Shown piece by piece: positions 9,189 through 18,511 of a stretch of 64,000 nucleotides of DNA (position 1 is the stretch's first letter; the number at the start of each line of letters is the position of its first letter). A program made the position numbers and the translations under genes. The stretch lies in contig CAJWBQ010000008.1 of assembly GCA_913020115.1 (NCBI GenBank), positions 58,864 to 122,863 on the forward strand, written 5' to 3'. The DNA comes from an uncultured Cellvibrionales bacterium. GTDB lineage: Bacteria; Pseudomonadota; Gammaproteobacteria; Pseudomonadales; Cellvibrionaceae. Below the pieces are notes generated by a model, which searched no databases, was not told where the DNA came from, and saw only the letters and a list, made by a program, of their open reading frames with translations.

Positions 9189-9983
9189 TTAGGATTGACC
9201 TTCCATCAGCAGCGGCATCAGAGGATAGTGCTGCTCTGGCCCCATGGCGCTGTAACCACCGTCTACAGGAAGCTCCGCCCCAGTCACATAAGAAGCCTCA
9301 GCCGAGGCCAAAAACGCCACGACATTAGCAACCTCCTCAGCATTGGCAACACGCCCCATTAAGTTATAGGGCTCGGAGACCTTGTCTGCATGTGCGCGGT
9401 TGTCACCCGTTAAACCCTCAAACGGGTCTGACCAAATATGGCCCAGCCTCGCCATATTCACGCGAATACCATCTGCCGCATATTCTACTGCTTGGGTTTT
9501 GCTCAAATGGAGCATTGTTGCCTTAGACACTGGGTAGGTCCAGCGCCCAATGTGAGGCGCAATACCTGAAACAGAACCGATATTGACAATACACCCGCCG
9601 CGGATCTTCAAGTGAGGCCTAGAAAGCTCCCCCAAAATTGCCGGGGAGATTGCGTTAGCATTTATGGTGCCCAACCACTGTTCACGAGTAGACGCGCTGC
9701 CGTCATCGTCATAGCTGGCGGCATTGTTAACAAGAATGTCCACGCCACCAAATGTCGACACTGCTGTATTGACTAGATTCTCCAGTTGGCCATCGTCTGT
9801 AATATCTGTTTGTACATATAATGCGCGCTCACCCAATTTGTGGGCGATAGCCTGCCCCTTGTCCTTACTGCGGGCAGCAATCACCACCGAGGCGCCACAA
9901 GCATGTAACTTCTCTGTAATAGCCGCGCCAATGGACGCCGCTCCGCCGGTAATAATTGCCACTTTTCCGTTTAAATCAACCAT
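9189..9983 (-). CDS. Short-chain dehydrogenase/reductase
   Basis: This classical SDR of 264 residues has the cofactor motif TGGAASIG at 12-19, NNAAS at 86-90, catalytic Ser near 137, and Tyr150-Lys154 in YPVSK. It probably oxidises or reduces an alcohol/carbonyl in the surrounding aromatic pathway with NAD(P)(H). The acidic residue expected after the second strand is replaced by AARSK, which favours NADP, though weakly. It follows the TBDT gene with a 90-base gap and is followed by a hairpin terminator. Substrate unknown. Confidence 0.9.
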   Translation of the reverse strand: MVDLNGKVAIITGGAASIGAAITEKLHACGASVVIAARSKDKGQAIAHKLGERALYVQTDITDDGQLENLVNTAVSTFGGVDILVNNAASYDDDGSASTREQWLGTINANAISPAILGELSRPHLKIRGGCIVNIGSVSGIAPHIGRWTYPVSKATMLHLSKTQAVEYAADGIRVNMARLGHIWSDPFEGLTGDNRAHADKVSEPYNLMGRVANAEEVANVVAFLASAEASYVTGAELPVDGGYSAMGPEQHYPLMPLLMEGQS

Positions 9984-10073
9984 GCATTTTCTCCAATGAG
10001 TCGCAAATAAAATTCAACTAGCCCGCAAAAAAAGGCGGGGAAAACTTCCTGCTATACAATCAGCAGAGAGGTT

Positions 10074-12467
10074 TTAAAAGTTATAAAGCATTTTTAAATA
10101 CCACTCAGACCCCCGAGCATATACACCCTCATAGGACTGAAACGCGTCACCGACGATCCCTGATACCAAATATTTTTCATCAGCAAGGTTAGTTCCACCC
10201 ATAGTGACTTCATATTTTTCATCTGCCGAGGTCCAGCGGACATTGGCATTTATCAATGAATAACTTTCTTGGCGAATTTCAGGGCTATTAAAAGTATCCA
10301 TTTCTTGATCGCCACGATAGGACCAGTCCAGGCGAGCCGTTATGGCCGAGCCATTACTTAAGAACGTTTCCTTGGAGATAGCTGCACTCAAAGTTGTATC
10401 AGATACGCGTTCCAAATCATTACTTGTGGTGATTAAGGTATCAGCGCTACTCAATGCGTCATACTGCGCATCTGTAATACCGACTGAGGTCTCAAGCATC
10501 CAACCTTCAGCGGGCACCCAAGTCAGCTCAAGCTCACCGCCTCGAATACCTACAGAAGCGGCATTTTTGGTTACAGGTGCAACGCTGGTGAAAACCTGAA
10601 TTTGGAAATCGTCGTAACTCGTATCAAAGATCGCGGCGTTTATCCTTAACTGACCATCTTCGCTGGTGTACTTAAGACCAATTTCGGTTGATTCTACAAA
10701 TTCAGGTTCAAACGAAGGGATCAAATCAATATCGGCTGTACCAGCAGGTGCAGTGGCTCCTGCCACTTGTGGTGGAAATACCCGCTGACTAAAACCACCG
10801 CTTTTAAAACCCTCTGAGTAAGAGGCGTAAAGCATTACGTTTTCTCGCACCTGCCAACGCACATTCAGCATGGGTGTGGTCTCCTCAATGGAGATTTCCT
10901 TGGCCAGCTTAGGCAATACGCGGCTTCCAGCTTGCATAAAGGGTGCATCAAGCGAAGGGTGTCCAGAACCCGCAAAGTAGTTTGCAAGAATATATTGGTC
11001 AGGCAAAAACGTTTTACTTTCGTCTGTGTAACGCAGGCCTAAGGTGACCGTGACCTCATCGCTTAGGTCGTAGCCTGCCTGGGCGAAAACGGCCTTGCTT
11101 TCATTATCAAATTTACCCCCGCTAACAAAATTAGAGACACTGAAATCCAGGGTATTGACGTTATTACCGTCCTCTTCGAAATAGTAGAGTCCCAAAATCC
11201 AATTTAGACGCTGACTTTCCGATGCACCTAGGAGCTGAAATTCCTGGGTGAACTGCTGTTGTTGTAATTCATCCAAAAACTCCGAAACCCTATGTGGCGA
11301 CCCGTCTCCATCGCGGCCAAAAGAGCTGTCTAAATCGCGGTAAGCCGTTATCGACTTGAAGCTCAAATTGTCGTTCACTTCCCAAGTGACGGTTAAGTCT
11401 GATGATATTAAATCTGTTTTTGAAAAAGACTCAGAGGTACCGTGATTAACGCCATCACTGGTAACATAGCGATTGTCGTAACAACCTGGCACCGCCAAAT
11501 TTGTGGTACCTGTTACACCGGGAATAATACACGGAGCAGGCGCTCCCCCCGCCGCAAGATTAGCGCCAACATTATGAATAGTGGCCAGAGGCGGCGTGTC
11601 TGGGTCTATGGGTCCCGCGTAATTGATTCCCAATAATTCTATCGCCGGTCCGTTTTCATCATCTTCAGTAAAGCTTATGGACATATCAACGTCTACTGCA
11701 TCAGATGCTGTCCATCGAAACGCAGCTCGACCAGTCATGGTGTCATCATTACCCAGATCTAAGCCATCAAAAGATCGCTCGACATAACCATCTCGTGTTA
11801 GCTGAGCCAAAGAAAAACGACCTTGGAAGTTTTCACTGAAGGGCACGTTGACCATGGATTTAATATCGACACGGCTATCGGAACCCAAGGTCATCTGCAC
11901 ATTGCCCAATAATTCCTGATCCGGTTTCTTGCTCGTAATACTCATCGCGCCACCGATGGTATTACGACCAAACAAGGTTCCCTGAGGGCCTCGCAATATT
12001 TCGACTTGCTCTATTTCCACTAAATCGAATATGGCGCCAACAGAACGGGCCACATACACTCCATCGAGATAGATGCCAACGCCCGGGTCAACGGTGGGAA
12101 CGAAATCCTTTTGGCCAATACCACGAATATAGATTGCCGCGGCTGAACTGGCACCACCGAAACTAGGGTTGTTTTGAAACGTAAGATTTGGCGCAACGTT
12201 TTGAAGGTCATTCAACTGAGTAATACCCCGGTCGGACAGACCCTCACTGGAAAATGCCGATATGGCAATCGGTGCATCTTGTAAACTCTCGGCTCGCTTT
12301 CTGGCGGTAACCGTAATTTCCTCAAGCTGCCAGCTGTTACCCTCTTCTTCCGCGATGCTAGGCATAGCACCAATCAGTAGTGCGGTGCCAATGGCAATGG
12401 TCAAAGGCTTCATTGTCAATGTATCTAGCTCAGTGAATCGCGTGTTTTTTATAGAGCAAACGGTCAT
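10074..12467 (-). CDS. TonB-dependent receptor of the aromatic/aldoxime island
   Basis: This outer-membrane receptor of 797 residues has a TonB box EEITVTARKR just after the signal peptide, a plug with VEILRGPQGTLFGRNTIGGAMSITSKKP at roughly 150-180 and a C-terminal barrel ending in aromatic YNF. The chosen ATG has a GGGGA ribosome-binding site 6 bases upstream; this gives an N-terminal extension of 18 residues before the hydrophobic signal core (a second ATG at 12411-12413 would start right at it but lacks a good site). The receptor is probably co-transcribed with the SDR gene. It faces the FAD oxidoreductase gene across a divergent promoter region. It presumably imports the compound degraded by the island. 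Confidence 0.9.
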   Translation of the reverse strand: MTVCSIKNTRFTELDTLTMKPLTIAIGTALLIGAMPSIAEEEGNSWQLEEITVTARKRAESLQDAPIAISAFSSEGLSDRGITQLNDLQNVAPNLTFQNNPSFGGASSAAAIYIRGIGQKDFVPTVDPGVGIYLDGVYVARSVGAIFDLVEIEQVEILRGPQGTLFGRNTIGGAMSITSKKPDQELLGNVQMTLGSDSRVDIKSMVNVPFSENFQGRFSLAQLTRDGYVERSFDGLDLGNDDTMTGRAAFRWTASDAVDVDMSISFTEDDENGPAIELLGINYAGPIDPDTPPLATIHNVGANLAAGGAPAPCIIPGVTGTTNLAVPGCYDNRYVTSDGVNHGTSESFSKTDLISSDLTVTWEVNDNLSFKSITAYRDLDSSFGRDGDGSPHRVSEFLDELQQQQFTQEFQLLGASESQRLNWILGLYYFEEDGNNVNTLDFSVSNFVSGGKFDNESKAVFAQAGYDLSDEVTVTLGLRYTDESKTFLPDQYILANYFAGSGHPSLDAPFMQAGSRVLPKLAKEISIEETTPMLNVRWQVRENVMLYASYSEGFKSGGFSQRVFPPQVAGATAPAGTADIDLIPSFEPEFVESTEIGLKYTSEDGQLRINAAIFDTSYDDFQIQVFTSVAPVTKNAASVGIRGGELELTWVPAEGWMLETSVGITDAQYDALSSADTLITTSNDLERVSDTTLSAAISKETFLSNGSAITARLDWSYRGDQEMDTFNSPEIRQESYSLINANVRWTSADEKYEVTMGGTNLADEKYLVSGIVGDAFQSYEGVYARGSEWYLKMLYNF

Positions 12468-12731
12468 ATCATATCCCCAGCATTATATTCGGCAGAATCT
12501 AAGGCCGATTGTTATTAATAGATGTCTTCAATTCGTACCGGTGTGATTCACCCAGTACCGAGATATGAACTCTAAAACTGCAGCAAGCAAATAGATATTC
12601 GCAAAATGCAGCGAATATTCATTTAGTGAAATTTTCTCTAGCAAGGAGGATTTTTTGCTTGTCCCTGCTCATCTGTTTTAGCTATAACAAAATCAATTGA
12701 ACAAGAATTTACGACGAGGTTGCTCACATTC

Positions 12732-14312
12732 ATGAAGAAATTTGATCATATAATCATAGGTAGCGGCCTAAATTCACTGGTTTGTGCCGCCATATTAGCG
12801 AAGAGCGGCCACAAGGTTTGCGTACTTGAGCGCAACCCACAGCTCGGTGGTTGTATCGCTACCGATGAAATTACGCTGCCAGGCTTTAAGCACGACCTGC
12901 TATCAAGCTGGCACCCACTTTTTGTGACCTCGCCCGCCTATGCCGAGCTACAAGCAGACCTAGAGCGACACGGACTGGAATATGCCTATACCGACTCGCC
13001 CACGGCCGGGCTAACATCCCAGAGTGAAAGTTACATATTCACTCGTTCCAGGCAAGAAAATGCAAAAGCGCTCGCTGAGGATGCGCCTGGCTATCTGGCC
13101 GCCATGGAGGAAATTGAAGCTCACGCCGAATTCATTTTCCCTCTCTTATCTCAGCAACTGAGGCGCTTCAGATTCTTCAGAGTACTCGCAAAATTTTCTT
13201 GGAAAATGGGCGTGAAAAAGTCCATGACTTTTGCTAAAACCAGCCTGTCTTCCGCTCGGGATTGGTTACAACAAACATCGTCGAATAAGGCTTATCACGC
13301 CTGTGTTGCCCCTTGGGTTTTACACGTAGGGCTAGGCCCTGAAAGTGCTACTTCCTCGATGATGGCAAAGGTCGTTCTTTTTACATTAGAAGCTGTGGGT
13401 TTACCGGTAGTAAAAGGCGGTAGCTACAATTTAGTCAATGCGTTTCAAGCCCTGATCGAAGAGCATGGAGGCACCCTGCTCACCCAATCTGAGGTTTGTG
13501 AGATTATTATCGAAAGTGACCGAGCCGTGGGGGTCAAATTGACAAATGATTCTACGCTTGTTGCCCGCAAGTCGGTTATCGCCAATGTCACTCCACAACA
13601 ACTCTATGGAGAACTGATCCCCCAAAAGCATATACCTGAAGATTTGCACTCTCAGGCAAAACGCTACCGCTTTGGTCGTGCCAACATGCAAATACATATT
13701 GCCATGGATGAGCCCGCCCAATGGAAGAACTCCGAACTCAATAATGTAGCGATGATACATCTTTCTGATGGTATCGATGCGCTATCCAAAGCTGTTAACC
13801 AGTCCGAAATGGGTCTATTACCGGAAAAGGCTACTATTGTTGTTGGCCAACCCTGTGCCGTCGACCCCAGTAGAGCGCCTGATGGGAAATGGATTTTGTG
13901 GCTGCAACTGCAAGAACTGCCTAGAACAATTAAAGGAGATGCAGGCAAGGAGATTCAGGCCCCAGAGAACGGAGAGTGGACTGATGGCATTAAGGAGCAA
14001 TACGCCGATCGAGTAATTATGCGCCTAAATGAGGTCATTTCTAATCTTGCCAGCAGCAGCTTGAAACGAGTGGTTTTATCGCCTAAAGACTTGCAATCAA
14101 TGAACATTAACTTAGTGGGTGGCGATCCCTATTCAGGTGATTGCGCCCTAGATCAAAATTTGTTTATGCGCCCCACTAGCCTTGCAAAAAACCATGACAC
14201 TTGTATCAAAAACATTTTCCACATCGGCGCCTCCACCCACCCGGGGCCTGGTCTCAATGGAGGCTCAGGATTGTTGGTCGCCAAGCAATTATCTAAAGGT
14301 ATAAGAATATGA
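12732..14312 (+). CDS. FAD/NAD(P)-binding oxidoreductase, phytoene desaturase/PYROXD2-like
   Basis: This protein of about 526 residues has an N-terminal dinucleotide motif GSGLNSLVCAAILAKSG followed by the FAD-ribityl motif ERNPQLGGC, and a C-terminal flavin signature GASTHPGPGLNGGSG typical of the phytoene-desaturase/amine-oxidase superfamily. Such enzymes dehydrogenate C-C or C-N bonds. Its stop overlaps the start of the flavin reductase gene by four bases (ATGA), so the two proteins are made together. The start is the ATG at 12732, with GAGG 12 bases upstream; a TTG four codons earlier sits directly on that site. An amine or aldoxime-precursor oxidase role is conceivable but not shown. Confidence 0.8.
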   Translation: MKKFDHIIIGSGLNSLVCAAILAKSGHKVCVLERNPQLGGCIATDEITLPGFKHDLLSSWHPLFVTSPAYAELQADLERHGLEYAYTDSPTAGLTSQSESYIFTRSRQENAKALAEDAPGYLAAMEEIEAHAEFIFPLLSQQLRRFRFFRVLAKFSWKMGVKKSMTFAKTSLSSARDWLQQTSSNKAYHACVAPWVLHVGLGPESATSSMMAKVVLFTLEAVGLPVVKGGSYNLVNAFQALIEEHGGTLLTQSEVCEIIIESDRAVGVKLTNDSTLVARKSVIANVTPQQLYGELIPQKHIPEDLHSQAKRYRFGRANMQIHIAMDEPAQWKNSELNNVAMIHLSDGIDALSKAVNQSEMGLLPEKATIVVGQPCAVDPSRAPDGKWILWLQLQELPRTIKGDAGKEIQAPENGEWTDGIKEQYADRVIMRLNEVISNLASSSLKRVVLSPKDLQSMNINLVGGDPYSGDCALDQNLFMRPTSLAKNHDTCIKNIFHIGASTHPGPGLNGGSGLLVAKQLSKGIRI

Positions 14313-15238
14313 ATCAAGAAAAAACTATAGACCCAATTGAGTTTAGAAACGCTCTAGGTGCATTCGCTACAGGCGTCACCGTTGTCACAACTAAATGCGA
14401 AGAAGTGGGTCGAGTCGGCTTAACCGCAAACAGCTTTAACTCGGTATCCTTGGACCCTCCGATGGTATTATGGAGCCTTGCCAAGACTTCGAAAGCATTG
14501 ACATTTTTTACTGATGCAAAGCGATTTTGCGTTAACATATTAGCAGCCGACCAAGTCAGCGTATCGAATCATTTCGCCAGTAAAACACTCGACAAATTCT
14601 CGACCACAGCCTATAAAGACGGAGTTCTAGGCACACCCGTTATTGATAACTGTTCAGCATCGTTCGAATGCAAAACCGTATTTACCTATGAAGGGGGCGA
14701 TCATCTAATTTTTGTTGGCGAGGTCGTGAACTTTATCAAAACCGACAAAAAGGCTCTACTTTACCACGCCGGCCGCTATGCCGTATCTGAACCCCACCCC
14801 ATCACCGCCGCCCAAAAAGAGGACAGCCCTACAAAGAATAAAGGCTTTGTTGATGATTACCTAGACTATCTGTTAGCGAAAGCCACCCACAAATTCGAAG
14901 AAAGTTTCCAACAACACCTAGACAGAAGAGACATTCAGAAACTTCAGTGGCGAACACTGGTCACCATTGCTGACTATGACGGCATTACTTTGGAAGAACT
15001 AATGCCCATCGTGCTGCTCGGACATGATAAACAGCTAACGCTTGTGAATAGTATGATTGATGCAGGCTTTATATGCAGAGTTGGAAGTAAGCCAGAAACC
15101 TATGTACTAGACAAAAAAGGAGAGCAGGAAGTTATCCAACTATTAGCGGCGGCAAAGGCCCACGAAGCCGATACCCTTGGCAACTTTAGTTTGGATGAAT
15201 CTAGGACTTTAAAGGCTTTACTGAAACGTTTACTATAG
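14309..15238 (+). CDS. Flavin reductase with C-terminal MarR-like domain
   Basis: Residues 10-165 form a flavin:NAD(P)H reductase domain of the HpaC/StyB type (FATGVTVVTT, LTANSFNSVSLDPP, GGDHLIFVGEV). Residues about 190-305 look like a winged-helix MarR-type domain (QKLQWRTLVTIADYDGITLEELM, then LTLVNSMIDAGFICR). This two-domain layout and the 309-residue length match the C1 reductase of Acinetobacter p-hydroxyphenylacetate hydroxylase, whose tail senses the aromatic substrate and relieves auto-inhibition. It would supply reduced flavin to an oxygenase, most likely the StyA-like protein at 6680-7909. It is coupled by an ATGA overlap to the preceding FAD oxidoreductase and followed by a strong hairpin. 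Confidence 0.88.
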   Translation: MNQEKTIDPIEFRNALGAFATGVTVVTTKCEEVGRVGLTANSFNSVSLDPPMVLWSLAKTSKALTFFTDAKRFCVNILAADQVSVSNHFASKTLDKFSTTAYKDGVLGTPVIDNCSASFECKTVFTYEGGDHLIFVGEVVNFIKTDKKALLYHAGRYAVSEPHPITAAQKEDSPTKNKGFVDDYLDYLLAKATHKFEESFQQHLDRRDIQKLQWRTLVTIADYDGITLEELMPIVLLGHDKQLTLVNSMIDAGFICRVGSKPETYVLDKKGEQEVIQLLAAAKAHEADTLGNFSLDESRTLKALLKRLL

Positions 15239-15254
15239 TTTCGACTTATCGTCT

Positions 15255-15292
15255 AGGCGTGCCGCGAAAATCTATAGATTCGCGGCACGCCT
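15255..15292. terminator. Strong hairpin between convergent genes
   Basis: Perfect 14-base arms AGGCGTGCCGCGAA and TTCGCGGCACGCCT flank a 10-base loop, 16 bases after the flavin reductase stop and 34 before the end of the convergent AraC gene. The T tract is only TTT on the plus strand. It probably serves as a terminator for the plus-strand operon. Confidence 0.7.
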
Positions 15293-15326
15293 TTAGCGGA
15301 CTAGTGAGGCGCGTTGATTATTATAT

Positions 15327-16298
15327 TCATCTAACTGAACTTGGGCAGATACCGTAACGCATTTTAAAAGCTCTTGAAAAATGCGATGCATCAGAGAATC
15401 CGACCCGATAGGCGACGCTCTCGATTGTTGGCCTGGCAGAATTTTCAGAAGACAGTAGCTCCCTTGCTGTAGACAATCGTTTATTCACAATCATCTCGTG
15501 TATTGATTCATTTTGATCCTGAAAGAGTTTATTCAGGTAGCGAACCGAAATCCCTTGAGATTCAGCGATTCGCTTGTTGTTCAAGCCAGGAGAAAATATA
15601 TTACTTTCAACAAAATTTTTGATCCTTCGAACCAATATTTCTTTGGCACAGCCTGTATCAATTAAGCCACTTTGCACAACTGTAGAGCTGAAAGATAAAG
15701 CGATCAAACTGACAAGATTTTCTGATAACACATCACTCGGGTTCACTTCCTCCGTACTTAGTTCACCCGCCAAAGAAAAAATAAAATCCTTCAGAACCAA
15801 ACCTAGACCGGTATTCGCATTCATGGTGATAGCGGCATATTTCTCTGGTTCAATGAGATGTCGTGCCAGCACGTCTCTCGGCATTTGAATAACAAACTGG
15901 TGGAAGTCTTCTTTAAAACTCAGCGTATAAGGCGTGGTGCTACTATAGAGGGCGAAACTACCGGGAACCAACAATGCTTCGCGACCGTATTGACGCACTC
16001 TACACTGGTTCTCAACCTGAAAACTGATCAAGAAATCGTCTTCACTGGCCTTGCTTACTTGCCTCTGGGTTCGTTGTGCAATTTGAGGTTTTGACACAAC
16101 CTCTGAGAAACTGACATCAGAAAAGCCAATGCCGCCGCGAAGCTTGGCATTAAAATCGGCTACATTCTGGCCCGGCTGCGGGTGACACTCTAACTGAACA
16201 TACTCATCAGAGACGACTTCGCGCCAATAATCGAAATTAGATGAGCGCTGAGACTCTTCGGCGGATTTTTGATAGCCATTTTTAATAATAAAGGACAA
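15327..16298 (-). CDS. AraC-family regulator next to aldoxime dehydratase (OxdR/NitR/FeaR-like)
   Basis: This 323-residue protein has an AraC-binding-like N-terminal domain (about 20-200, with VENQCRVRQYG and LVPGSFALYSSTTPYTLSF) and a C-terminal helix-turn-helix domain ending DASHFSRAFKMRYGICPSSVR. The layout matches the FeaR/NitR group, which regulate aromatic amine and nitrile catabolism and are often beside nitrilase or aldoxime dehydratase genes. It is last in a leftward run, 39 bases after the dehydratase gene. Likely role: activator of the nitrilase/dehydratase operon in response to an aldoxime or nitrile. Confidence 0.87.
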   Translation of the reverse strand: MSFIIKNGYQKSAEESQRSSNFDYWREVVSDEYVQLECHPQPGQNVADFNAKLRGGIGFSDVSFSEVVSKPQIAQRTQRQVSKASEDDFLISFQVENQCRVRQYGREALLVPGSFALYSSTTPYTLSFKEDFHQFVIQMPRDVLARHLIEPEKYAAITMNANTGLGLVLKDFIFSLAGELSTEEVNPSDVLSENLVSLIALSFSSTVVQSGLIDTGCAKEILVRRIKNFVESNIFSPGLNNKRIAESQGISVRYLNKLFQDQNESIHEMIVNKRLSTARELLSSENSARPTIESVAYRVGFSDASHFSRAFKMRYGICPSSVR

Positions 16299-16337
16299 AA
16301 CTACCTCCTAACATCACTTTTGCACCGTAAAAATCGA

Positions 16338-17345
16338 CTAACAGTATGGCAGAAGACCCGTCTTAGGGTGACAGTTAATATACTCAAATTGTCCGCCATG
16401 CTCTGCCAAAACGCTAATTTCATGCCACAAACTCAGTTTCATACGCTCCTGAAACTTACCGGCGTGAACCATAAAGCCAGCAAAGATATCCAGGTGCGTT
16501 GGGTGACTCTTTGCCCATTCTTCAAATGCAAAAATATCTAATGCATACCCTAGGCCAAAGGTCTGGCTTAGTTTAAGGCCATCCTCGTCTATATTTTGCA
16601 TTAAACGCATACTCAGACAACGGCTTTCTTCAGGGTTATTCGCGAGATAGTCCATCCCTAGAATCAAGGTAGGATGTACCTTTTCAAGGTAAAAACTAGC
16701 CTCTTCCTCGGCGCATTGCCCCCAGTCTTGGCCAGAACGAATAACACACAAATTTGCAGGCGGGGTTACATGCACACGCTTACCCTCTTGGGAGCGCGTA
16801 CTCTTCAACTTGGCCCCAAGGGAATTATTGGAGGCGACATTCTCAGAACCCGACACCGAAATACGGTCACGGGCCGCTCCAGGGTATGCGTGTTCGTCGA
16901 TAGGCCCCTCTAAGTCCGGAGCCAAACGGGCGACGCCATGAATGCGAGGGCTTGAATGAAGTGTTTCTAGTCGTTCAATAGGCATATCGTAATGTTCACG
17001 CCAATAACCCACGGCTTCATTAAGTCTGTCGTCACTTTGCCACCAGGCTGAGACCCTATCATTTCCCCACCATCGCTGATAATTACCGTCGCGCCAATAA
17101 GCGACAAAAACTGTATTCTCAATACCTTCTCTATCTTTGAATTTGGCCTTTTCAAACCACTCAGGTTTATACTCTACATCATTGAGGGCGAAGCTAAGCC
17201 ATTGCCTAAAGGACTCATTCATTTGCCCTTGAATGGCAAAAATAACCGTAGTTAACACAGCTGCTTGCCCTGCCCATTCAGCCGCCCAAGCGGCTACCGG
17301 CGGCTCAAAATTTTCAGGCATGTTATGACGGTTTCTCTTGCTCAC
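16338..17345 (-). CDS. oxd: Haem-containing aldoxime dehydratase (phenylacetaldoxime dehydratase family)
   Basis: This protein dehydrates an aldoxime (R-CH=NOH) to a nitrile, using ferrous haem b bound directly to the substrate nitrogen. All four key positions of Pseudomonas OxdA are present with the right spacing: Arg161 (OxdA R178) in ARDR, Ser204 (S219) in IRSGQDW, axial haem ligand His284 (H299) in SHPTHL, and distal acid His308 (H320) in LWHEISV. The C-terminal signature EYINCHPKTGLL is also conserved. Length 335 fits the family (about 350). The GTG start is supported by AGAGG seven bases upstream. It lies 57 bases after the nitrilase gene, giving nitrile formation followed by hydrolysis. 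Substrate is probably an aryl- or indole-acetaldoxime. Confidence 0.95.
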   Translation of the reverse strand: MSKRNRHNMPENFEPPVAAWAAEWAGQAAVLTTVIFAIQGQMNESFRQWLSFALNDVEYKPEWFEKAKFKDREGIENTVFVAYWRDGNYQRWWGNDRVSAWWQSDDRLNEAVGYWREHYDMPIERLETLHSSPRIHGVARLAPDLEGPIDEHAYPGAARDRISVSGSENVASNNSLGAKLKSTRSQEGKRVHVTPPANLCVIRSGQDWGQCAEEEASFYLEKVHPTLILGMDYLANNPEESRCLSMRLMQNIDEDGLKLSQTFGLGYALDIFAFEEWAKSHPTHLDIFAGFMVHAGKFQERMKLSLWHEISVLAEHGGQFEYINCHPKTGLLPYC

Positions 17346-17401
17346 GTTCAGGCCTCTCGTTGTCAGGCGCCTACTTAGACGGGTTCTAGTGGGATTGTGG
17401 C

Positions 17402-18403
17402 TTAAGACTTTGCCAGTATCGGTTCACGAATCTCTTCAACACCGTCTTCAAGGTCATACTCCTCGGTCACCGTTTGCGCTTGACGATTTAACAATAAACG
17501 GGTGACATCGGGGCGGGAGTAATGGCCAACTGGGTCAGCGAACACCTTGGCAATGGTGATCTCACTCAAATCCAATTCAGCAATTAAAAGGCCTTCTTCG
17601 TCCTCCGGCAATTTGTCGACTAAAGGCCGGCCATCCGGACCATAAATAACCGCATGACCTCCACCAACGGCGATCAGCTCTTTATGCTCATCTGTTTCAA
17701 CCAACAATTCGATCATCTCTTCAGAGACTAGACCACAGGCCCCGACAACGAAGCATTGGCCTTCAGCCGCATACAACTGCGATGCTGCATTGTTTAGCTG
17801 CCACCCTAGCGCGTAAGCTTGAGTATAGCTAGAAAATGATGGCCAGGCCGCGCAGTGAATTTGCTCATGCATGCTATACATTGCGTACTTAGTGAGGGGT
17901 TGCAAATGCTCCCAACACGCCAGCTGGCCAAGGCGACCAATGTCAGTTTCCGTAACCTCTATACCAGAGCCGTCGCCATCACCAAATACCGTGCGCTCTT
18001 GATGAGTGGGTTTCAATTTACGTCGCCCCGACAACAGAGAGCCGTCAGAGCCAAATAAAAATTGCGCGATATATAACGAACCATGATCTCTTTCACTGGC
18101 GCCAATAGACACATAGATATTATTGTCTTTTGCCGCTTGCGCGATGGTATTGAATTCATCACTGCCCGCCACCAGAGAGTTCTCATGGTATTGGTTAAAG
18201 TACTTCATATTGGTCATTGTGTTATTCAGCCAGATGAACCATGGGTAACCCGGCAACCAGGTTTCAGGGAACACGATCAAGTCACAACCTTGCTGTGCGG
18301 CCTGTTGAATTAAACTGACCGTTTTTTTAACGCCTCCTTGCAGATCTAAAAACACTGGAGCTGCCTGCACAGCCGCCACTTTCACAACATTTTTGGTAGA
18401 CAT
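17402..18403 (-). CDS. Nitrilase
   Basis: This carbon-nitrogen hydrolase of 333 residues converts a nitrile to a carboxylic acid and ammonia. The catalytic triad is visible: Glu47 in FPETWLPGYP, Lys129 in GRRKLKPTHQER and Cys163 in LACWEHLQPL, at almost the same positions as in Rhodococcus J1 nitrilase. The LACWEH motif and PGYPW stretch are typical of true nitrilases, not amidases. The start chosen is the ATG at 18401-18403 with a GGCGGGAAA site upstream; an ATG 16 codons earlier adds a poorly conserved leader. It lies between a TBDT gene and the aldoxime dehydratase gene and should act on the dehydratase product. Confidence 0.95.
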   Translation of the reverse strand: MSTKNVVKVAAVQAAPVFLDLQGGVKKTVSLIQQAAQQGCDLIVFPETWLPGYPWFIWLNNTMTNMKYFNQYHENSLVAGSDEFNTIAQAAKDNNIYVSIGASERDHGSLYIAQFLFGSDGSLLSGRRKLKPTHQERTVFGDGDGSGIEVTETDIGRLGQLACWEHLQPLTKYAMYSMHEQIHCAAWPSFSSYTQAYALGWQLNNAASQLYAAEGQCFVVGACGLVSEEMIELLVETDEHKELIAVGGGHAVIYGPDGRPLVDKLPEDEEGLLIAELDLSEITIAKVFADPVGHYSRPDVTRLLLNRQAQTVTEEYDLEDGVEEIREPILAKS

Positions 18404-18511
18404 ACTTTTCCCGCCGATAATTTTATTTAGGTGAAAATCGGCTTGCAGCAAGCGCTCTATTGCAATGATGCTTAGCGCGTCCTACCACAAGCCTATATTG
18501 AACAATTAGCT

